Below, piece after piece: positions 1 through 8,521 of a stretch of 64,000 bases of DNA. The DNA is from Streptomyces avermitilis MA-4680 = NBRC 14893. Lineage in GTDB: Bacteria; Actinomycetota; Actinomycetes; Streptomycetales; Streptomycetaceae. The translations under genes were made by a program, and so were the position numbers. The notes beneath the pieces are model-generated. The model saw only the letters and a list, made by a program, of their open reading frames with translations. It was not told the origin of the DNA and did not search any database. Every line of letters starts with the position of its first letter. Within the stretch, counting starts at the first letter, position 1. The stretch spans positions 4,836,001 through 4,900,000 of the forward strand of contig NC_003155.5 in the NCBI RefSeq assembly GCF_000009765.2. Direction: 5' to 3'.

Positions 1-1
1 G

Positions 2-1948
2 AACCTCGACATCCGCGACGTCACCGCCAACTGGGTCAACGCCGAAGTCCTCGCCCGCCAGATCGACGACCGCATCAAGGCGCTCGCGGACCTCAGCCAC
101 ACCCCCCTCTTCTTCGGCCGCCTCGACTACCTGCACGCCCCGGGCGCCGACCGGGCGGAGGGCGCCGAGGGCGAGCGTTTCTACATCGGGCGCCGGCATG
201 TGCACGACGCCGAGGGCGACCCGATGGTCATCGACTGGCGCGCGCCCGTGTCGCAGCCGTTCTACCGGGCCTCGAAGAAGGACCCGCTGGACGTCGGGCT
301 GCGCCGCCGCTTCGGCTACACGGCGGGCGACCTCACTGCGTACGAGGACGAGCACCTCTCCGACCCGGCCGAGGCGGCCACCACCAGCAAGCTGCTCCAG
401 CAGGAGATCGAGCGCCCGCGCGTCGGCCCGATGCGCGACATCGTGGCGACCATCCAGCCCGAGCAGGACGAGATCGTACGGTCGGGACTGTCCGGCTCCG
501 TCTGTGTCCAGGGCGGGCCCGGCACCGGGAAGACCGCCGTCGGCCTCCACCGGGTCGCGTATCTGCTGTACGCCCACCGTGAGCGACTCGCCCGCACCGG
601 CACCCTGGTCATCGGACCGAACAGGTCGTTCCTGCACTACATCGAGCAAGTGCTGCCCGCCCTGGGCGAGTTGGAGGTCAAGCAGGCCACGGTCGACGAC
701 CTGGTCGCACATGTCGAGATCCGGGGGACCGACGACGCGGCCGCCGCCGTCATCAAGGGCGACGCCCGGATGGCCGAGGTGCTGCGGCGGGCCGTCCGCT
801 CGCACGTCACCCTGCCCACCGAGCCGGTCGTGGTGGTGCGCGGCTCCCGTCGCTGGCGCGTACCCGCCTACGAACTCGAGCAGATCGTCCGGGAGTTGAT
901 GGACCGTGACATCCGCTACGGGGCCGCCCGCGAGGCGCTGCCGCAGCGGATCGCGCACGCCGTCCTGGTCCAGATGGAGCGGTCCGGCGAGGCGCCCGAC
1001 GACCGGGTGCAGGACGCCGTCGCCCGCAACGCCGCCGTGAAGGCGGCCGTCAAGGCGATCTGGCCGCCCGTCGACCCCGCCAAGCTCGTCCTGCGTCTGC
1101 TCACCGACGCGGACTTCCTCGCCGTGCACGCGGACGGAGTCCTCGAGGAGGACGAGCGGAAGGAGATCCTCTGGGCGCGGCCCGTACGCAGCACGAAGAC
1201 CGCCAAGTGGTCGGCCGCCGATGCCGTACTGATCGACGAGGCGACCGACCTCGTCCAGCGGACGCATTCGCTCGGGCACGTCGTGCTCGACGAGGCACAG
1301 GACCTGTCCCCCATGCAGTACCGGGCCGTCGGCCGTCGCTGTACGACCGGTTCGGCGACCGTGCTCGGCGACCTGGCGCAGGGCACGACCCCGTGGGCGA
1401 CGCGGAGCTGGGACGAGGCGCTGGCGCACCTCGGCAAGGGCGACGCGGTGATCGAGGAGCTGACGGCCGGTTTCCGCGTGCCCACCGATGTCATCACGTA
1501 CGCGTCCCGGCTGCTGCCGCACATCGCGCCCGGACTGACGCCGGTGGCGTCGGTGCGTGAGAACCCGGGCTTCTTCGAGGTGCGTACGACGGCCACCGAC
1601 GCCGCGGTGATCGACGCCTGCGCGGAACTGCTCCGCAACGAGGGCTCGATCGGCCTGATCGCCGCCGACGCACGTGTCCCGGCGCTGGCCGAGGCGCTCA
1701 CGGCGGCCGGGATCGGCCATCTCGGTCCGGGCGAGGAGACGACGCACGACACCCGGCTCACCCTCGTACCGGCGTCGCTGGCCAAGGGCCTGGAGTACGA
1801 CTACGTGGTCCTGGACGAGCCGCGGGCCGTCGTCGACGGCGAACCGGACGAGCGGACGGGCCTGCGCCGCCTGTACGTGGCCCTCACCCGTGCGGTCTCC
1901 GGCCTGATCGTGACGCACACGGCGCCCCTGCCGAGCCAGCTCGGCTGA
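2..1948 (+). CDS. helD: HelD-like UvrD-family ATPase (RNA polymerase recycling factor), 5' end outside window
   Basis: The reading frame is open from the first bases of the window, so the N-terminus is missing; 648 residues are visible. Family knowledge: HelD proteins are superfamily-1 helicase-like ATPases that remove stalled RNA polymerase from DNA. Seen: a DWRAPVS segment typical of HelD near nt 230, a Walker A (GGPGTGKTAVGLHR) near nt 512, a Walker B with DEAQDLSPMQY near nt 1290, and a C-terminal LYVALTRA helicase motif near nt 1870. The visible length is close to the usual 650-750 aa, so little is lost. A self-complementary GGCGCC pair lies just after the stop (about 1966-1982) and may help terminate. 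The alternative, a DNA repair helicase, is less likely because the N-terminal signature is HelD-like. Confidence 0.88.
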   Translation, partial: NLDIRDVTANWVNAEVLARQIDDRIKALADLSHTPLFFGRLDYLHAPGADRAEGAEGERFYIGRRHVHDAEGDPMVIDWRAPVSQPFYRASKKDPLDVGLRRRFGYTAGDLTAYEDEHLSDPAEAATTSKLLQQEIERPRVGPMRDIVATIQPEQDEIVRSGLSGSVCVQGGPGTGKTAVGLHRVAYLLYAHRERLARTGTLVIGPNRSFLHYIEQVLPALGELEVKQATVDDLVAHVEIRGTDDAAAAVIKGDARMAEVLRRAVRSHVTLPTEPVVVVRGSRRWRVPAYELEQIVRELMDRDIRYGAAREALPQRIAHAVLVQMERSGEAPDDRVQDAVARNAAVKAAVKAIWPPVDPAKLVLRLLTDADFLAVHADGVLEEDERKEILWARPVRSTKTAKWSAADAVLIDEATDLVQRTHSLGHVVLDEAQDLSPMQYRAVGRRCTTGSATVLGDLAQGTTPWATRSWDEALAHLGKGDAVIEELTAGFRVPTDVITYASRLLPHIAPGLTPVASVRENPGFFEVRTTATDAAVIDACAELLRNEGSIGLIAADARVPALAEALTAAGIGHLGPGEETTHDTRLTLVPASLAKGLEYDYVVLDEPRAVVDGEPDERTGLRRLYVALTRAVSGLIVTHTAPLPSQLG

Positions 1949-2060
1949 CGCACACGAAGCCCCCGGCGCCCACCGGCGCCGAGGGCCCCGTCGTCGTCAC
2001 GTCGTCGTCACGAGATCGTCGCGCCGGGCCCGAAGGCCGGCCGCCCTACCTGAAGCCGCC

Positions 2061-3290
2061 CTACTTGAACTTGTTGCTGGTCGCCAGATAGACCTGCTTG
2101 GCGTTCTTGCCCAGGCGCGGTCCGGACACGAAGGTCCGGCGGTCGCTCAGCGAGTTGTTGGACACCAGATACGTACGCCCGTTGTGCGCCAGGAACCAGG
2201 GTCCGCCCGACGCCCCGCCGTTCAACGTGCAGCCGAGCATGTACTGGGCCGGGTAGTCGCTCGGGTAGCGGTAGCCGAGCACCAGGCGCTTGGTGGCGCC
2301 GCGGCAGTCGTACATCTTCGAGCCGTCGTACGGCGACTCGGCGGGGTAGCCGCGCGCCTTCATCGTCTTGATCTTCTTCGCCGACGGGGCGTTGAACCAC
2401 ACCGGCAGGGCCGAACCGATCTGCTCCTGAAGGGACTTGCCGCCCTTCTCGGGCTTCACGTGCAGCACGGCGTAGTCGTACGCGTAGGCCGTCGTGGCCT
2501 GGTGGGCGCCGCCCTTGATCCACGCCCCGGACGTGGTCGCCCAGTCGGACCACCAGATGCCGTACGGGGAGACGCTCTTGGAGCGTGCGTTCTGGGAGGC
2601 CTGCTGGATGTTCAGCCGGGCGTCGTTGTTGTACGACGGCACGAAGGCGATGTTGCGGTACCAGCCGCCGCCCTTGCCCGCGTGCACGCAGTGGCCGGCG
2701 GTCCACACGAGGTTGGACTTGCCGGGGTGCGCCGGGTCGGTGACCACGGCGGCGGAGCACACCATGGATCCCTGGGGGCTGCTGAAGAACAGCTTGCCGA
2801 CGGGCGGCGCGGAGTGGTGGTAGCTCGCCGCCACCCGCGTGGCCGACTTCTTCTTCACCGTGCCGTCGGGCAGGTACGTCTTGGTGGTGCCGCTGGAGCC
2901 GGAGCTTGCGCTGCCCGCGTCGACGACCGCGGGTGCGTTCGCCTTCGCCTCGGCCATTTTCTCCGGGGTCCAGAAGTTCTCGATGTACGGGTTGGCGAAA
3001 TCCTCCGCCTTGGAAGCCCAGTTGCTGTAGTCCTTCCAGCCGCCGTTCTTCCACTGCCGCAACGCTTCACCGGTGAGGTCGGTGGGGACGCCGGCCGGGA
3101 GCTTGTAGCCCCCGATGGTGGTGTCCCCGTCGTCCTGACCGGTGTCGATCTTCTGGTCCGCCTGGGCCGACGACGACGGCGATGCCTTCGCGTCGTCGGT
3201 CTTCTCGCTGTCGCAAGCCGTTGCGGTGACCAGCACCGCGGCGATCACGGCGGTTGCGGCCGTGACGCCGCGGCGGCGTATGGATGGCAT
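2061..3290 (-). CDS. Secreted trypsin-like serine protease, probable lipoprotein
   Basis: A 409-residue chymotrypsin-fold (S1/V8-like) protease. It begins with a twin-arginine-containing signal (MPSIRRR) and a hydrophobic stretch ending TATAC, a plausible lipobox with Cys26. A low-complexity linker follows (about residues 27-60). The catalytic triad is visible: His in WTAGHCVHAG, Asp in YAYDYAVLHV, and Ser in NGGASGGPW. It is therefore probably an active extracellular or membrane-tethered peptidase; the substrate is unknown. The protein is encoded alone, opposite to the HelD gene, so it is convergent with it. The ATG start is preceded by a GGGGGACAAAGCTCC leader that gives only a moderate ribosome binding site. 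Confidence 0.88.
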   Translation of the reverse strand: MPSIRRRGVTAATAVIAAVLVTATACDSEKTDDAKASPSSSAQADQKIDTGQDDGDTTIGGYKLPAGVPTDLTGEALRQWKNGGWKDYSNWASKAEDFANPYIENFWTPEKMAEAKANAPAVVDAGSASSGSSGTTKTYLPDGTVKKKSATRVAASYHHSAPPVGKLFFSSPQGSMVCSAAVVTDPAHPGKSNLVWTAGHCVHAGKGGGWYRNIAFVPSYNNDARLNIQQASQNARSKSVSPYGIWWSDWATTSGAWIKGGAHQATTAYAYDYAVLHVKPEKGGKSLQEQIGSALPVWFNAPSAKKIKTMKARGYPAESPYDGSKMYDCRGATKRLVLGYRYPSDYPAQYMLGCTLNGGASGGPWFLAHNGRTYLVSNNSLSDRRTFVSGPRLGKNAKQVYLATSNKFK

Positions 3291-3477
3291 GGAGCTTTGT
3301 CCCCCTGTGACTGAAACTTGTCATGCCCCGGCTTGGCCGGGAAACGTCCCTACTATGCATGCAGAGGGCGGTTCAGTGATCGCCGGGGGACACTCCGCAC
3401 ACAACAACTACCGGGCGGAGATCCCTCCGTGACATGACGTCACGTCAGGACCCGAGGCCGGGTGGGGCCACGCGCGG

Positions 3478-4176
3478 TCACGCGTCGACGGCGGTCCGCC
3501 ACTCCTGTACGGCCTGTGCCGAGACCGGCCCGGACCAGCCGGCCGGGCGGGCCGCGCCGCCGATGTGGAAGGCGTCGATGCCGGCGGCGCGCAGCCGCGG
3601 GACGTGGTCGAGACGCAGGCCGCCGCCGACGAGGAGCCGCTGGGTGTAGCCGGGCTCGCCGCTGCGGGCGGCCTCGGCGAGCAGGGTGGGCAGACCGTCG
3701 TCCACGCCGTCGGCCGACCCCGCCGTGAGGTACGCGTCGAGCCCCGGCAGATCCGCGAGCTGCTTGCGCAGGGCGTCGCGGTCGGCGGCGCGGTCGATCG
3801 CGCGGTGGAAGGTCCAGTGGCAGCCGTCCAGGTCGGCGACCAGCCGCTCCACGGCGTCGAGGTCGGCACCGCCGTCCTCACCGAGGAACCCGAACACGAA
3901 CTCGTCGGCGCCCGCGGCCCGCAGCTCCCCGGCGGCGCGGACGAGCGCGGCGAACCGGTCGGCGTCCCCCGCCGCGAACCCGTCCGCCGGCCGCAGCATC
4001 ACGCGCAGCGCGATGTCGACGGCGGCCCGGATCCGGGCGAAGGTCTCCACCGGCGGGGTCAGCCCGTCGGCGGACATGTCCGCGACCAGTTCGAGGCGGT
4101 CCGCGCCTCCGGCCTGGGCGGCGACCGCGTCCTCGGCGTCGAGGGCGATCACCTCCAGGACTGCACGCGTGCTCAT
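3478..4176 (-). CDS. cutC: CutC family protein (copper homeostasis)
   Basis: A 232-residue TIM-barrel protein. Seen: the CutC opening (LEVIALDAEDAVAAQAGGADRLEL split over the first beta-alpha unit), a central VMLRPADGFAAGD loop, FVFGFLGEDGGAD, WTFHRAID, and the C-terminal LLVGGGLRLDHVP phosphate-binding-like loop. These are family hallmarks and the length is normal. CutC was named for copper tolerance in E. coli, but its biochemical role is not settled, so the copper link is family naming only. The gene is monocistronic by spacing. The ATG start at 4176 follows GGAAGGGGTCCT, a clear ribosome binding site. Confidence 0.9.
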   Translation of the reverse strand: MSTRAVLEVIALDAEDAVAAQAGGADRLELVADMSADGLTPPVETFARIRAAVDIALRVMLRPADGFAAGDADRFAALVRAAGELRAAGADEFVFGFLGEDGGADLDAVERLVADLDGCHWTFHRAIDRAADRDALRKQLADLPGLDAYLTAGSADGVDDGLPTLLAEAARSGEPGYTQRLLVGGGLRLDHVPRLRAAGIDAFHIGGAARPAGWSGPVSAQAVQEWRTAVDA

Positions 4177-4312
4177 AGGACCCCTTCCGTTGGTTCTCCT
4201 CGGAGCGGCTACAGGTCTAGTCCAATCTCCAAGACTACGCCCGTACGCGCCGCGCCCGCGAGAAGATCACCGGGAGCGGGTCGAACCAGCCACCGCGAAC
4301 GCCGGCCACCGT

Positions 4313-4360
4313 GTCCGCCGGAAGCCGAGTCCGCCAAAAGCCGTGCCCGCCGGAAGCCGG
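4313..4360 (-). repeat. 16-bp tandem repeat, about 3 copies, just after a stop codon
   Basis: Three consecutive 16-bp units lie at 4313-4328, 4329-4344 and 4345-4360. On the plus strand they read gtccgccggaagccga with a few substitutions. A more degenerate copy extends toward 4290. The array starts a few bases beyond the TGA stop (4365-4367) of the maleylpyruvate-isomerase-like gene, in the direction of its transcription. It is one of several stop-proximal arrays in the window. Confidence 0.8.
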
Positions 4361-4364
4361 CCGG

Positions 4365-5042
4365 TCAGCGTCCGAAGATGTTCAGCTCCCGCTCCCCCGC
4401 CCCCGCGAGTTCGTACCGCGTGCCGACGAGCGGGCGGCCCGCGTACAGCCGTACGAGGGTCGGGGCGTCGCCGATGTAGCGCGCCGGGGTCCGGTCCCCG
4501 GCCGCGTCGCCCAGCAGCAGCGGCTCGTCGAGGTCGTCGAGGTCGGCGTGCAGCGGGACGTGCCGCTTCTCGCGGCTGACGTGGGCGAGCAGCAGGAGCG
4601 CGTGCGCCAGCCCGCCGCCCCCGTACGCCCCCGGCTCCCCGAACGCCTCGCGCACGTCGCCCGCGTGCACCCACTCGCCGAGCGCGACCATGTCGAGGGC
4701 GCCGCCCGCCTTGGCGATCACGGCCCCCGCCTCGGTCATGCCGCGTTCCAGCTCGTCGACGACCTGCGTGTTCGTCCAGTCACCGCGCTCGGCGATGTCC
4801 CGCTCGTTCGCCTCGGGACTGAACACGCCCTCCTCGAAACGGCTCTCCACCACCCGCGTCAGCGCGGCCGAACAGTGCGCGAGCACATGCCGCACCGTCC
4901 ACCCGGGACAGGCGGTCCGCAGCGCGAAGTCGCCGTCGGGACGGGCCCGCAGGAGGGGAATCAGGGCGTCGCGCTCGGTGCTCAGGAGGCGGCCGGGAAG
5001 CTCGGGGTCTCGTACGTCGTCATACCGGTCTGCGATCGTCAT
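4365..5042 (-). CDS. Maleylpyruvate isomerase-like mycothiol-dependent protein
   Basis: A 225-residue protein of the DinB/MDMPI four-helix superfamily. Seen: the N-terminal half carries CPGWTVRHVLAHCS followed by LTRVVESRFEEG, and a second segment ends LGEWVHAGDVREAFGEPG with conserved His, matching the metal-binding helices of mycothiol-dependent maleylpyruvate isomerases. A true isomerase role cannot be shown: many Streptomyces paralogues have unknown substrates. I start at the ATG at 5042, preceded by GTGGGAGGC, rather than an upstream in-frame ATG at 5108 that would overlap the divergent gene. Its start region faces that of the HD-domain gene. Confidence 0.8.
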   Translation of the reverse strand: MTIADRYDDVRDPELPGRLLSTERDALIPLLRARPDGDFALRTACPGWTVRHVLAHCSAALTRVVESRFEEGVFSPEANERDIAERGDWTNTQVVDELERGMTEAGAVIAKAGGALDMVALGEWVHAGDVREAFGEPGAYGGGGLAHALLLLAHVSREKRHVPLHADLDDLDEPLLLGDAAGDRTPARYIGDAPTLVRLYAGRPLVGTRYELAGAGERELNIFGR

Positions 5043-5089
5043 GCCTCCCACGCTAGGGGCCCACCGGCGCGGACGGGAGAATGAGGCGC

Positions 5090-5758
5090 ATGGTCGATCA
5101 CGACGCACTGCACCGCCGCTGGCTCGGCGCCCTGGTCGGGGCGCGGGGCGGCGCCGCCCAACCCGATCCGGCGCCGTACGGCGAGAACCTGCTGCGTCGC
5201 TGGTCGGAGCCGCAGCGGCGCTACCACACGGTCGAGCACCTCGCGGCGGTCCTCGATCGCGTCGACCTGCTGGCGGAGTACGCGGACGACCCCGACGTGG
5301 TGCGTCTGGCCGCCTGGTTCCACGACGCGGTCTACTTCCCCGACCGCTCGGAGAACGAGGAGCGTTCCGCCCGCCTCGCCGAGCGCGCGCTCCCCGAGGC
5401 CGGGGTGTCCGGGGCGAGGACCGCGGAGGTCGCCCGCCTCGTCCGCCTCACCGTCACCCACGACCCGGCCGACGACGACCGCGACGGCCGGGTGCTGTGC
5501 GATGCCGACCTGGCGATCCTGGCGGCACCGCCGAAGACGTACGCGGCGTACGCGGCCGCGGTCCGCGAGGAGTACGCGTTCGTTCCGGACGACTCGTTCC
5601 GGGCGGGCCGCGCGGCGGTACTGCGCCAACTCCTGGACCTGCCCAGGCTGTTCAGGACGCCGTACGGGGAGCGGGAGTGGGAGGAGCGGGCCCGGGAGAA
5701 CCTGCGGGAGGAACTGGCGCGGCTCGACGACCGCGGGACCAGCGGAGCGGCACAGTGA
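5090..5758 (+). CDS. HD-domain metal-dependent phosphohydrolase
   Basis: About 222 residues. Seen: a RRYHTVEHL segment near residue 45, WFHDAVY near residue 80, and a distal DADLAILAAPP; these supply the H...HD...D metal ligands of the predicted HD superfamily. The substrate is unknown. The start is either ATG 5090 (GGGAG lies 10-12 nt upstream) or ATG 5081. The stop overlaps the GTG start of the next gene (GTGA), so the two are translationally coupled and probably share a function. It is divergent from the isomerase-like gene. Confidence 0.78.
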   Translation: MVDHDALHRRWLGALVGARGGAAQPDPAPYGENLLRRWSEPQRRYHTVEHLAAVLDRVDLLAEYADDPDVVRLAAWFHDAVYFPDRSENEERSARLAERALPEAGVSGARTAEVARLVRLTVTHDPADDDRDGRVLCDADLAILAAPPKTYAAYAAAVREEYAFVPDDSFRAGRAAVLRQLLDLPRLFRTPYGEREWEERARENLREELARLDDRGTSGAAQ

Positions 5759-6768
5759 AGGTGACGAAGACGTCCGGCGCCGTGCGGACACCCTGGCAGC
5801 GCGCCCTGGACTCGGCCGGGATCACGACAGCCAAACTGCGCCGCGACTACACCACCGCCGCCCGGCGGCTCCTGACCCGCGAGACCGCCGGCTACGCGGC
5901 CGTCCGCGCCCTGCTGCCCGCCCGGTTGCAGCCGCACCTGGTGGCCGCCACCGCGTTCTCCTGCGCCACCGACGACATCGTGGACGCCGAGCGCCCCGTC
6001 GCCGTGCGCACCGCTGCGTTCGGGCGATGGCGTGAGGCGACCCGCACGGCGCTGGACACCGGCCGGTCCCGCTTCCCGGTACTGCGGGCCTACGCCCACA
6101 CCGCGGCCGTGTGCGAGCAGTCCCCGGGCGGCGTCCTGGAGTATCTCGAAGGGACGGCGGGCGACCTGGAGTTCACCGGCTTCGAGACCGAGGCGGCCTA
6201 CCAGGCGTACGTGGACCGCCTCACGCTGCCGTTCCTGATGATCAGTACGGGGCTCCAGTACCCGGGGGGCGGCGACCCGGCCGTCCGCGCGCGCTGGCGC
6301 CCCTTCGCCGACGCCAGCCAGCGCCTGGACTTCCTGACCGATCTGCACACCGACCTGCGTGCGGGGCGGCTGTGCCTGCCGCGCGAGGACCTGACGCGGC
6401 ACGGGGTCACGGTGACCGATCTGGCGGGGGCGCGGGACACGTACGGGGTACGGCGGCTGATCGCCGAGACCTGCGCCAGGACGCGTGCGGCGCTGACCGA
6501 GGCGCACGGCGTCCTGGAGATCGCCACCCCCGACTACCAGCCCCTGGTCCGGGCCGGACTGTCCCTCTGGGAACACCGTCTGAACGAGGTGGAGCGCCGG
6601 GGTGCGGCCGTCCTGCGCCGCCCGGTGTCGACGGGAATCCGCGAACCGCTCTCGATCCTGCTGCGCGAGACGCGGGAGCGGGGGCGGGAACGGGAGCGGG
6701 GGCAGAGACAGGGACAGGGACAGGGACAGGGTCGCGCGTCGGCCTCGGACGGGGTATTCAGCGACTGA
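5755..6768 (+). CDS. Squalene/phytoene synthase-like protein
   Basis: A 337-residue all-alpha trans-isoprenyl synthase homologue. Seen: the first aspartate motif as DDIVDAE (about residues 71-77), VLEYLEGTAGDLEFTGF in the middle, and a second motif region DFLTDLHTDLRAGRLCLP. These match head-to-head prenyl synthases (squalene, phytoene or HpnC/D families). No desaturase, cyclase or other hopanoid gene is nearby, so substrate and product are open. The start is the GTG overlapping the HD gene's TGA. The last ~30 residues are a low-complexity Arg/Glu/Gly/Gln tail from a 6-bp repeat. It ends 11 bp inside the convergent DUF4031 gene. Confidence 0.72.
   Translation: MKVTKTSGAVRTPWQRALDSAGITTAKLRRDYTTAARRLLTRETAGYAAVRALLPARLQPHLVAATAFSCATDDIVDAERPVAVRTAAFGRWREATRTALDTGRSRFPVLRAYAHTAAVCEQSPGGVLEYLEGTAGDLEFTGFETEAAYQAYVDRLTLPFLMISTGLQYPGGGDPAVRARWRPFADASQRLDFLTDLHTDLRAGRLCLPREDLTRHGVTVTDLAGARDTYGVRRLIAETCARTRAALTEAHGVLEIATPDYQPLVRAGLSLWEHRLNEVERRGAAVLRRPVSTGIREPLSILLRETRERGRERERGQRQGQGQGQGRASASDGVFSD
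6674..6733 (+). repeat. Hexanucleotide tandem repeat inside the 3' end of a gene
   Basis: Ten consecutive 6-bp units (gggagc, gggggc, gggaac, agagac, then four near-identical agggac/agggtc) encode the alternating Arg/Glu/Gly then Gln/Gly tail of the phytoene-synthase-like protein. A period of six keeps the reading frame, so copy number can change without disrupting the stop codon 35 bp later. Confidence 0.85.
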
Positions 6769-7042
6769 CCGGGCCCGCGGGACCCCGGTGCTTCGGCCTG
6801 CGCAGCCCGGACGCGTGCAGCAGTCGTACGACCTCGCGGCTGCTGACCTCCAGCGCCCCCGCCCGCACCGCGTCCGCGTACCGGTGGGAGGGAAGGTCGT
6901 AGTGGTCGCGCTCGAAGGCCCGCCGGGGGACGCCCAGCCCGTCGGCGAACAGGCGCAGTTCGTCGAACGAGACGTCGCTGACCAGGTGGGACCACAGGTG
7001 TCCGTGCCCCGGCCAGGTGGGTGGATCGATGTACAGCGTCAC
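6758..7042 (-). CDS. DUF4031 domain protein
   Basis: A 94-residue protein beginning VTLYIDPPTWPGHGHLWSHL, with SFDELRLFADGLGVPRRAFERD and a YDLPSHRYADAV segment. This is the signature of DUF4031, a small conserved actinobacterial family of unknown function. The GTG start at 7042 overlaps the TGA of the upstream hypothetical gene, so the pair is translationally coupled. The 3' end overlaps the convergent synthase gene by 11 bp. Confidence 0.85.
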   Translation of the reverse strand: MTLYIDPPTWPGHGHLWSHLVSDVSFDELRLFADGLGVPRRAFERDHYDLPSHRYADAVRAGALEVSSREVVRLLHASGLRRPKHRGPAGPVSR

Positions 7043-7422
7043 GAGGACGACTTCCCGCCTGTCGCCGACCCCAGCGTCCCCACCGACGCGACCTTCACGC
7101 CCGCCTTGTGGCACACCCAGTGCGGGTCGGGGCCGAGCTCCGGCTCGACGTCGAGCGCGTGCGGGTCGCCGGCGCCGCACACCGGGCACAGCGGCCAGCG
7201 GCCGTACCGCTCCAGCAGCGCGTCCTGCACGTCCTGCGCGACCAGCCCGGCCACGTAGTCCGCGCCGTCCGGCCACTGCTCGAGCCACCAGCGGCGCTCC
7301 ACGACGGACTCCTCGACGAGGGAGACGACGTCCGCCTCGGCGACCTGGCCCGCGACCAGATCGGCGAGCACCAGGGCGCGAGCCGCGTGCAACGCCTGCT
7401 CCAGGGGGCTGATGGGGTCCAT
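7039..7422 (-). CDS. Conserved hypothetical protein with possible zinc-binding cysteines
   Basis: A 127-residue protein with an alpha-helical N-terminal half (LEQALHAARALVLADLVAGQ and a WWLEQWPDGADYVAGLVAQ helix) followed by CPVCGAGD and a later HWVC. The three Cys plus His suggest a small zinc knuckle, but that is inference. It is coupled to the DUF4031 gene by a 4-bp overlap and probably shares its role. I do not recognise a characterised homologue. The ATG start at 7422 lies 57 bp from the divergent murR-like gene, so the two share a control region. Confidence 0.72.
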   Translation of the reverse strand: MDPISPLEQALHAARALVLADLVAGQVAEADVVSLVEESVVERRWWLEQWPDGADYVAGLVAQDVQDALLERYGRWPLCPVCGAGDPHALDVEPELGPDPHWVCHKAGVKVASVGTLGSATGGKSSS

Positions 7423-7460
7423 GCATCCATTGTGCGCACTCTTGACCGTAGCTCCGAACA

Positions 7461-7505
7461 GAAAATATCTTTCATGGCGTGACCCATGACGTGAAGGAAA
7501 TTTTC
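7461..7505. promoter_or_regulatory. Candidate operators of the RpiR/MurR-type regulator
   Basis: Two AT-rich near-palindromes flank the start of the regulator gene: gaaaatatctttc at 7461-7473 and gaaattttc at 7497-7505. In such a G+C-rich genome A/T-rich GAAA...TTTC symmetry stands out, and RpiR-family proteins are known to bind such sites. They are well placed for autoregulation and for control of the divergent gene. Assignment is by pattern only. Confidence 0.4.
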
Positions 7506-8405
7506 GCGGGCACGACCGGCGGGGCGCCGCCCGCCCCCGCCGCGCTCGCGGCCAAGGTGCGCACGCTCGCGCCGTCGATGACCCGCTCCATGCAGCGGGT
7601 CGCCGAAGCCGTCGCCGGCGACCCGGCCGGCTGCGCCGCCCTCACCGTCACCGGCCTCGCCGAGCTCACCGGCACCAGCGAGGCCACGGTGGTACGCACC
7701 GCCCGCGTCCTCGGCTACCCCGGCTACCGCGACCTGCGCCTCGCGCTCGCCGGTCTCGCCGCCCAGCAGCAGTCGGGCCGCGCGCCCGCCGTCACGGCGG
7801 ACATAGCGGTCGACGACCCCATCGCGGACGTGGTCGCCAAGCTCGCGTACGACGAGCAGCAGACCCTCGCCGACACCGCGGCCGCGCTCGACACCGTCCA
7901 GCTCGGCGCGGCCGTTACCGCCCTCGCGGCCGCCCGCCGCGTCGACGTGTACGGCGTGGGGGCCTCCGGTCTCGTCGCCCAGGACCTCACGCAGAAGCTG
8001 CTGCGCATAGGCCTGATAGCCCACGCGCACAGCGATCCGCACCTCGCCGTCACCAACGCCGTGCAGTTGCGCGCCAAGGACGTGGCGATCGCGATCACGC
8101 ACTCCGGCTCGACCGGCGACGTCATCGAACCCCTCCGGGTCGCCTTCGAGCGCGGGGCGACGACGGTCGCGGTCACCGGCCGTCCGGACGGGCCCGTCAC
8201 GCAGTACGCGGACCACATCCTGACCACGTCGACGGCGCGCGAGAGCGAGCTGCGCCCGGCCGCGATGTCGTCCCGCACCAGTCAACTGCTCGTCGTGGAC
8301 TGCCTGTTCGTGGGAGTGGCGCAGCGGACGTACGAGACGGCGGCGCCGGCCCTGTCCGCCTCGTACGAGGCGCTGGCGCACCGGCACCGCAACACTCCGC
8401 GGTAG
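7479..8405 (+). CDS. murR: MurR/RpiR family transcriptional regulator
   Basis: A 308-residue regulator with an N-terminal HTH_6 domain (residues ~25-100, with LAELTGTSEATVVRTARVLGYPGYRDLRLAL) and a C-terminal SIS sugar-phosphate isomerase-fold domain (residues ~135-275, with VYGVGASGLVAQDLTQKL and AITHSGSTGDVIEPL). The SIS domain senses a phosphosugar. Because the next two genes are a MurNAc-6-P etherase and a PTS permease, the likely ligand is MurNAc-6-phosphate. The start is GTG 7479; there is no strong ribosome binding site, so a leaderless message is possible. Confidence 0.85.
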   Translation: MTHDVKEIFAGTTGGAPPAPAALAAKVRTLAPSMTRSMQRVAEAVAGDPAGCAALTVTGLAELTGTSEATVVRTARVLGYPGYRDLRLALAGLAAQQQSGRAPAVTADIAVDDPIADVVAKLAYDEQQTLADTAAALDTVQLGAAVTALAAARRVDVYGVGASGLVAQDLTQKLLRIGLIAHAHSDPHLAVTNAVQLRAKDVAIAITHSGSTGDVIEPLRVAFERGATTVAVTGRPDGPVTQYADHILTTSTARESELRPAAMSSRTSQLLVVDCLFVGVAQRTYETAAPALSASYEALAHRHRNTPR

Positions 8406-8521
8406 CGCTCCGCGGTAGACCGGAAGGACTGAACGCCGCGGGTCGCCCATGGCCGGTCGCGCAGTTCCCCGCGCCCCTGAGGGGCGCGACACCACACCGC
8501 ACGTGGAAAGAGCCACCCCAG

